This document shows positions 52,994 through 57,570 of a stretch of DNA of 57,570 nt, one piece after another. Position 1 is the first letter of the stretch. Each line of letters opens with the position of its first letter. Made by a program: the position numbers and the translations under genes. Source of the DNA: Bradyrhizobium oropedii (GTDB lineage Bacteria; Pseudomonadota; Alphaproteobacteria; Rhizobiales; Xanthobacteraceae); assembly GCF_020889685.1 (NCBI RefSeq), contig NZ_JACMYO010000030.1, positions 1 to 57,570 of the forward strand, in the 5' to 3' direction. The notes under the pieces are model-generated. The model was given only the letters and a program-made list of their open reading frames with translations, was not told the origin of the DNA and did no database searches.

Positions 52994-53971
52994 CTACGCC
53001 GCGCGCATTGATCGCTGCGCACGGTAGGCCTGGGGCGACAGCAGCGTGAGCTTGCGGAAGGCTTTTCGAAAGCTGCTCTCGTCCTCATAGCCGGTGGCGC
53101 GGGCGATGGACTTGATGGGTTGTGCCGTGGTCTCCAGCAGCGTGCGGGCGTGCTCGACGCGGCGTCGCATGATGAAGGCCTGCGGCGGCTCGTGGGTCAG
53201 CTCGCGGAAGCGGCGGTTCAATGTGCGTTCGCTCAGGCCCAGTGCGTGCGCGAGGCCGCGCACCGTGATCGGCGTCTTGCCGGTACGGCGCACCAGCATG
53301 TCCGCCTTGATCAGCAGCGGGTCCTGTCCGAGCATGTAGCCGAGCGGCATGAAGATCGCCTGGGTGCGCTGTGCGGTGTCGATCACCGCATAGTCGGCGC
53401 AGACTTTTGCGACTTCCGGGCCCTCGACGAGCTCGATCAGCCGCAGCAGCAGATCGACCCACGACATCGGGCCGGCGGCACAAACCAGGCGATCGGCCTG
53501 CGTGATGACGGCGTCGCTGGCGAGATCGATCCTGGGATGGCGGCGTCGCAGCTCGCTTTGTAGCCACCAGGTGATGGTGGCGCGGCGGCCGTCGAGCAGC
53601 CCGGCATTGGCGAGCAGCAGCACGCCGCTGCAGAAGGCGCCGATCAACCGGCCGCTGGCGTGTTGCTGGCGCAGCCAGGCGCCGACACGGTCGTATTGCG
53701 GTTGCAGGCGTTCGGCGGTCAGATGGTCGACCAGGCTGCCGGGCACGATGATCGCGTCGCATGCCGTCCGCTTGCCGAGAGCGCCGTCGACGGCGAGCAG
53801 CTTTCCGCCGCCCGCGCGAACCGCCTTGCCGTCGAGCGAGAGCGTTTGCCAGCTGAAGCGCGCCTTGCTGCCGCGCAGCTGCATCACATGGTTGGCGAGT
53901 GTGAGGATGTCGGCGATGCCGGCGACCGCCGATTGCATACAGCCTTCCAGCGCGACGATCGCAAGTTTCAT
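52994..53971 (-). CDS. GlxA-type AraC family regulator (DJ-1/PfpI plus HTH)
   Basis: 325 residues from the ATG at 53971. The N-terminal DJ-1/PfpI-like domain has VALEGCMQSAVAGIADILTL and the elbow LIGAFCSGVLLLANAGLLDG with a cysteine. The C-terminal 100 residues form two helix-turn-helices of the AraC type (VRGLAHALGLSERTLNRRF, IKSIARATGYEDESSFRKAF). It diverges from a tautomerase gene across 152 bp that contains repeated CCCGAT half-sites. Likely controls the tautomerase; the signal is unknown. Confidence 0.9.
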   Translation of the reverse strand: MKLAIVALEGCMQSAVAGIADILTLANHVMQLRGSKARFSWQTLSLDGKAVRAGGGKLLAVDGALGKRTACDAIIVPGSLVDHLTAERLQPQYDRVGAWLRQQHASGRLIGAFCSGVLLLANAGLLDGRRATITWWLQSELRRRHPRIDLASDAVITQADRLVCAAGPMSWVDLLLRLIELVEGPEVAKVCADYAVIDTAQRTQAIFMPLGYMLGQDPLLIKADMLVRRTGKTPITVRGLAHALGLSERTLNRRFRELTHEPPQAFIMRRRVEHARTLLETTAQPIKSIARATGYEDESSFRKAFRKLTLLSPQAYRAQRSMRAA

Positions 53972-53998
53972 GGGACCTCCGGATTTGCCGACGTCCTA

Positions 53999-54053
53999 CC
54001 CGATCTGGGCCATCGGGCCGTGGCAGATATTGCCCGATCTCTGTCCGATCGGC
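53999..54053. promoter_or_regulatory. CCCGAT dyads between the GlxA-type regulator and tautomerase
   Basis: CCCGAT-N7-ATCGGG at 53999-54017 is a perfect dyad; a second, looser one (CCCGAT-N9-ATCGGC) lies at 54033-54053. The two left half-sites are 34 bp apart, slightly over three helical turns, as expected for paired binding sites of an AraC-type regulator. Confidence 0.5.
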
Positions 54054-54123
54054 CACTGCCTGATTGGGCCATGCCGGTCCATCTTTGTTGCGTTGTCACA
54101 ACCTCAGCTAATGGAGAGAGACC

Positions 54124-54387
54124 ATGCCTTACGTCACCATTTCCACCGTCCGCGGCATCTTCGATGTCGCGCAGAAGCGCGCGATGCTGGAGCGCGTCAC
54201 CGATCTCATGGTCGAGATCGAGGGCCAGGGTAACCCCGATTTCCGCCGCAACGTCTGGGTCAAGATCGAGGAAGGTGAGCCGGCGAGCTGGTCGCTGGGC
54301 GGCATGATCCCGACGCCGGACATGATAGCGGGCAATTTCGGGGCGCTCGATTCAGGCGGGCGGCGGATCGCAAAGGCGAAGGTGTAA
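54124..54387 (+). CDS. Tautomerase (4-oxalocrotonate tautomerase family)
   Basis: 87 residues. The proline after the initiator methionine (MPYVTISTV), the catalytic base of this family, is present, and AQKRAMLERVTDLMVEIEG, RNVWVKIEEGEPASWSLGGM follow the fold. At 87 residues it is longer than 4-OT (62) and has an extra C-terminal part (NFGALDSGGRRIAKAKV). Divergent from a GlxA-type regulator. The substrate is unknown. Confidence 0.85.
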   Translation: MPYVTISTVRGIFDVAQKRAMLERVTDLMVEIEGQGNPDFRRNVWVKIEEGEPASWSLGGMIPTPDMIAGNFGALDSGGRRIAKAKV

Positions 54388-54407
54388 GCGAGGCGCTTTC
54401 ACCGCAT

Positions 54408-54493
54408 CGTCATTGCGAGCAAAGCGAAGCAATCCATCTCTCACCACAATCGGCGCAATGGATTGCTTCGTCGCTTCGCTCCTCGCAATGACG
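54408..54493. repeat. REP-like element (CGTCATTGCGAGG family), copy 3, inverted
   Basis: CGTCATTGCGAGCAAAGCGA at the left and TCGCTTCGCTCCTCGCAATG then ACG at the right, with AGCAATCCA/TGGATTGCT inside. It is the same element as at 20363 and 39871 but in opposite orientation relative to its arms. Confidence 0.88.
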
Positions 54494-54501
54494 CAAAAGC
54501 A

Positions 54502-54530
54502 AAAGGCGCTTCCGATGGAAGCGCCTTTCG
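54502..54530. terminator. Bidirectional terminator between the tautomerase gene and glnA
   Basis: AAAGGCGCTTCC and GGAAGCGCCTTT pair over 12 bp around a 3-base loop. On the minus strand the stem is followed by TGCTTTTGC, serving glnA; on the plus strand TTT belongs to the stem end. Confidence 0.85.
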
Positions 54531-54552
54531 CATTCGTGAGGTGCCGTAAAGC

Positions 54553-55962
54553 TTACAGCGAGTAGTACATCTCGAACTCGACCGGGTGCGGGGTCATTTC
54601 GAAACGGGCGACCTCGGTCATCTTCAGCTCGATATAGGCGTCGATGAAGTCGTCGTCGAACACGCTGCCGTTCTTGAGGAACGCGCGATCCTTGTCGAGG
54701 CACTCGAGCGCCTCGCGCAGCGAGCCGCACACGGTCGGGATCTGCTTCAGCTCTTCCTTCGGCAGGTCGTAGAGGTCCTTGTCCATCGCCGGACCCGGAT
54801 CGATCTTGTTCTTGATGCCGTCGAGGCCGGCCATCAGCATCGCAGCGAAGCCGAGATAGGGATTGGCCATCGGGTCGGGGAAACGCACCTCGACGCGCTT
54901 GGCCTTCGGGTTCGCGGTGTAGGGGATGCGGCAGGAGGCCGAGCGGTTGCGCGCGGAGTAGGCGAGCAGCACCGGGGCCTCATAGCCGGGGACCAGACGC
55001 TTGTAGGAGTTGGTCGACGGGTTGGTGAAGGCGTTGATCGCCTTGGCGTGCTTGATGATGCCGCCGATGTAGTGCAGGCAGGTCTCCGACAAATCGGCAT
55101 ACTTGTTGCCGGCGAAGGTCGGCTTGCCGTCCTTCCAGATCGACTGGTGCACGTGCATGCCCGAACCGTTGTCGCCATAGACCGGCTTCGGCATGAAGGT
55201 GGCGGTCTTGCCGTAGATGTGTGCGACCTGGTGGATGCAGTACTTGTAGATCTGCATATGGTCGGCCATCAGCGTCAGCGTGTCGAACTTCATGCCGAGC
55301 TCGTGCTGGGCCGACGCCACCTCGTGGTGGTGCTTCTCGACCTTGACGCCCATCTTGGCCATCGCGCCGAGCATTTCGGAGCGCATGTCCTGCACGGAGT
55401 CCTGCGGCGGCACCGGGAAGTAGCCGGCCTTGGTGCGGATGCGGTGGCCGAGGTTGCCGCCTTCATACTCGGTGGCCGAGTTGATCGGCAGCTCGGAGGA
55501 GTCGAGGCGGAAGCCGGTGTTGTAGGGTTCGGCCGAGTAGCGCACGTCGTCGAACACGAAGAACTCGGCCTCGGGGCCGACGAACACGGTGTCGCCCACG
55601 CCCATCGACTTCACCATGGCCTCGGCCTTCTTGGCGATGCCGCGGGGGTCGCGGTTGTAGGGCTCGCCGGTGGTCGGCTCGAGCACGTCGCAGGTGATGA
55701 CCATGGTGGTCTCGGCGAAGAACGGGTCGATCGTCGCGGTCACCGGGTCCGGCATCAGGCACATGTCGGATTCATTGATCGCCTTCCAGCCCGCGATCGA
55801 CGATCCGTCGAACATCGTTCCCTCGGCGAAGATGTCATCGTCGATCATGCTGACGTCGAAGGTGACGTGCTGCCACTTGCCGCGCGGATCGGTGAAGCGC
55901 AGGTCGACGTATTTGACGTCGTTGTCCTTGATCGATTTCAGGACGTCTTTGGCGGTCTTCAT
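54553..55962 (-). CDS. glnA: Glutamine synthetase type I
   Basis: 469 residues. ATP-dependent synthesis of glutamine from glutamate and ammonia; dodecameric. Typical parts: [73 protein letters not shown], the NRSASCRIP loop, and the adenylylation tyrosine Y398 in DKDLYDLP. The tyrosine shows that it is controlled by GlnE, with PII upstream. glnB lies 151 bp before it on the same strand. Confidence 0.98.
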   Translation of the reverse strand: MKTAKDVLKSIKDNDVKYVDLRFTDPRGKWQHVTFDVSMIDDDIFAEGTMFDGSSIAGWKAINESDMCLMPDPVTATIDPFFAETTMVITCDVLEPTTGEPYNRDPRGIAKKAEAMVKSMGVGDTVFVGPEAEFFVFDDVRYSAEPYNTGFRLDSSELPINSATEYEGGNLGHRIRTKAGYFPVPPQDSVQDMRSEMLGAMAKMGVKVEKHHHEVASAQHELGMKFDTLTLMADHMQIYKYCIHQVAHIYGKTATFMPKPVYGDNGSGMHVHQSIWKDGKPTFAGNKYADLSETCLHYIGGIIKHAKAINAFTNPSTNSYKRLVPGYEAPVLLAYSARNRSASCRIPYTANPKAKRVEVRFPDPMANPYLGFAAMLMAGLDGIKNKIDPGPAMDKDLYDLPKEELKQIPTVCGSLREALECLDKDRAFLKNGSVFDDDFIDAYIELKMTEVARFEMTPHPVEFEMYYSL

Positions 55963-56054
55963 GAATACCCCTTATGGATGTGCGGGTCGGTTTCCAGCGG
56001 AGAGGGACGTTATTCCCGCTTTTGGCGAGTTCGTGTGACTGCTGAAACGAAATG

Positions 56055-56072
56055 AGGCTGCCGAAGCAGCCT
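56055..56072 (-). other. Hairpin with TTCG loop in the glnB-glnA gap
   Basis: On the minus strand AGGCTGC-TTCG-GCAGCCT, a 7-bp stem with the very stable C(UUCG)G loop. On the plus strand the same hairpin is followed by TTTTTTC. In the glnBA transcript no U-run follows it, so it may be a processing or stabilising element rather than a terminator for glnB. Confidence 0.6.
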
Positions 56073-56113
56073 TTTTTCTCTTTTGCCGTCAGAAATTCCG
56101 GATAGCACCGCCC

Positions 56114-56521
<408 letters not shown>

Positions 56522-56596
56522 TTAAGCCTTCCGACGGTTGGCCGGAAACACGCGCAATGGTCGCATGAAGCGGCCCTTGTACGCGGCTTCCTCAAA

Positions 56597-56613
56597 AGCA
56601 GGGTCTATGCCAA
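56597..56613 (-). promoter_or_regulatory. Sigma-54 promoter of glnB-glnA
   Basis: On the minus strand TTGGCATAGACCCTGCT: GG and GC are separated by exactly ten bases, matching the -24/-12 consensus TTGGCACN5TTGCT at most positions. Transcription should start near 56587, giving a leader of about 135 bases before glnB. An NtrC-dependent promoter for glnBA is known from Bradyrhizobium. Confidence 0.85.
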
Positions 56614-56667
56614 GTTGTTAAGGTCCCCGATTTCGGAATGTTATCAGCCTTTTAACAGGCAGTCGGC

Positions 56668-56697
56668 GGATATCGCACCACATGGGCTATGATATCC
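56668..56697. promoter_or_regulatory. Dyad GGATATC-N16-GATATCC upstream of the glnB promoter
   Basis: Perfect 7-bp arms; the centre is about 95 bp before the predicted start, where NtrC enhancers usually lie. The inner bases (CGCACCACATGGGCTA) hold a partial NtrC-like GCACC half-site. It could also belong to the divergent nnr gene. Nothing else was recognised in the rest of the gap (56453-56807). Confidence 0.5.
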
Positions 56698-56807
56698 AAG
56701 CTCAACAAATAGGCAAATAGATCAATATCTATGCAGTCGGCCAGTAGAAACCCCGCGAACGTCACAGGAATTGCCTCTCGAAAAGGCGAAGCGATTGAGG
56801 ATTCGGC

Positions 56808-57570
56808 ATGGACGTTCTGACCACCACCGAGATGGAGCGCGCCGACCGGCTGACCATCGCAGCCGGCACGCCGGGCTTCGCGCTGATGATGAGCGCCGGC
56901 CAGGCCGTCGCCGAAGCAGCAATGGACCTGGTCGAGGAGGGGCCGATCGTCGTGGTCGCCGGCCGGGGCAATAATGGCGGCGACGGTTTTGTCGCCGCCG
57001 CCGAGCTCGCCGCGCGCGGGCGGGAGGTCTCGGTGATCCTGCTCTGCGAGCGCGACAGCCTGCAGGGCGACGCGGCGCTGGCGGCGAAGGGCTGGAAATA
57101 TCCGGTGCTGCCGTTCAACCCGCAGGCGCTCGGCAAGCCAGCGCTGATCATCGACGCGCTGTTCGGCGCCGGGCTCAACCGCCCGGTCAAGGGTGACCCG
57201 CTGGAGATGATCGCGGCGATCAATGCCAACGGTACGCCGGTGCTGGCGGTCGATCTGCCGAGCGGCATCAACGGCACGTCAGGCGCTGTCATGGGCGCGG
57301 CCGTGCAGGCAACCGAGACCGTCACCTTCTTCCGCAAGAAGCCCGCGCATCTGTTGCTGCCGGGCCGGATGTATTGCGGCCGGGTCCGCGTCGCCGATAT
57401 CGGCATCGACGCGCAGGTGCTCGACGAGATCAAGCCGCTGACCGCGGAGAATGCGCCGGAGGCCTGGCGCTGGTCGTTTCCGGTGCCGCGGATCGATGGC
57501 CACAAATACGCAAGGGGGCACGCCGTCGTGGTCTCGGGCGATCTCGCCTCGACCGGCGCGGCGCGGCTCG
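56808..57570 (+). CDS. nnr: Bifunctional NAD(P)H-hydrate epimerase/dehydratase, N-terminal part (cut by window end)
   Basis: 254 complete codons from the ATG at 56808 without a stop before the window edge. Repairs hydrated NAD(P)H. The YjeF_N epimerase domain is seen: EMERADRLTIAAGTPGFALM, VVVAGRGNNGGDGFVAAAEL, LIIDALFGAGLNRPVKGDPL, VLAVDLPSGINGTSGAVMGA and TVTFFRKKPAHLLLPGRMYC. From about residue 230 (RIDGHKYARGHAVVVSGDLA) the kinase-fold ADP-dependent dehydratase domain starts. Diverges from glnB. Confidence 0.93.
   Translation, partial: MDVLTTTEMERADRLTIAAGTPGFALMMSAGQAVAEAAMDLVEEGPIVVVAGRGNNGGDGFVAAAELAARGREVSVILLCERDSLQGDAALAAKGWKYPVLPFNPQALGKPALIIDALFGAGLNRPVKGDPLEMIAAINANGTPVLAVDLPSGINGTSGAVMGAAVQATETVTFFRKKPAHLLLPGRMYCGRVRVADIGIDAQVLDEIKPLTAENAPEAWRWSFPVPRIDGHKYARGHAVVVSGDLASTGAARL

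Noticed and set aside
54586..56055. A 489-codon plus-strand frame opposite glnA
   Set aside because: Mirror of a highly conserved gene; its composition (Val, Gly, His, Arg) is typical of an antisense shadow.

Overview
The window reads as chromosomal DNA of a Bradyrhizobium-type alphaproteobacterium (Nitrobacteraceae, Hyphomicrobiales). The evidence is high GC, a two-cysteine Porin_2-type porin, a GcrA regulator, a glnB-glnA pair behind a sigma-54 promoter, the plsX-fabH-ihfA-merR order, and scattered imperfect palindromes of the kind common in Bradyrhizobium and Rhodopseudomonas intergenes. There is no prophage, IS element, CRISPR array or rRNA. It is mostly core chromosome with an exopolysaccharide segment in the middle.

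Layout. 0-5.4 kb: bamE diverges from a run of cytochrome bc1 chaperone, DUF177 protein, plsX, fabH, ihfA and a MerR regulator, followed by tRNA-Pro(GGG). 5.5-11 kb: a MarR regulator diverges from a porin; then a gene-poor kilobase with two terminators, a candidate sRNA and a tiny exported protein; then an SDR, GcrA and a small RHH-like protein. 11-19 kb: acyl-CoA synthetase, acetamidase/formamidase, YdcF, DUF169 protein, a saccharopine-dehydrogenase-like reductase, and an FAD monooxygenase diverging from its probable MarR repressor. 19-31.4 kb: exopolysaccharide genes (O-antigen ligase/polymerase, priming sugar-phosphate transferase, glycosyltransferase, Wza-like lipoprotein, Wzc-like chain-length protein, CelD-like acyltransferase, polysaccharide-deacetylase-like protein), interrupted by an MFS/LysR pair.

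31.4-42.4 kb: DUF2842 protein and heme A synthase; an overlapping nadA-nadB-nadC operon below a Nudix/winged-helix NrtR-type regulator with two operator-like repeats between them; O-acetylhomoserine sulfhydrylase with a CoA-binding protein; enoyl-CoA hydratase/thioesterase; rplM-rpsI. 42.4-54.4 kb: a diguanylate cyclase, an ABM-domain protein, an AI-2E-family permease, a class I amidotransferase, a hybrid histidine kinase, two solute-binding proteins without permeases, and a GlxA-type regulator diverging from a tautomerase. 54.5-57.6 kb: glnB-glnA with terminator, hairpin and sigma-54 promoter, then the start of nnr, cut by the window edge.

I did not find a clearly new multi-gene defence or mobile system. 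The most unusual points are two enzyme-like proteins of the polysaccharide segment that have lost key residues (a Wzc-type protein without the Walker A lysine, and a deacetylase-fold protein without any of its three metal ligands); tandem operator-like repeats, one of which encloses the nadA ribosome-binding site; and several perfect palindromes in intergenic DNA with no assigned regulator. Coordinates and starts were worked out by eye; family assignments rest on recognised motifs, not on database searches.
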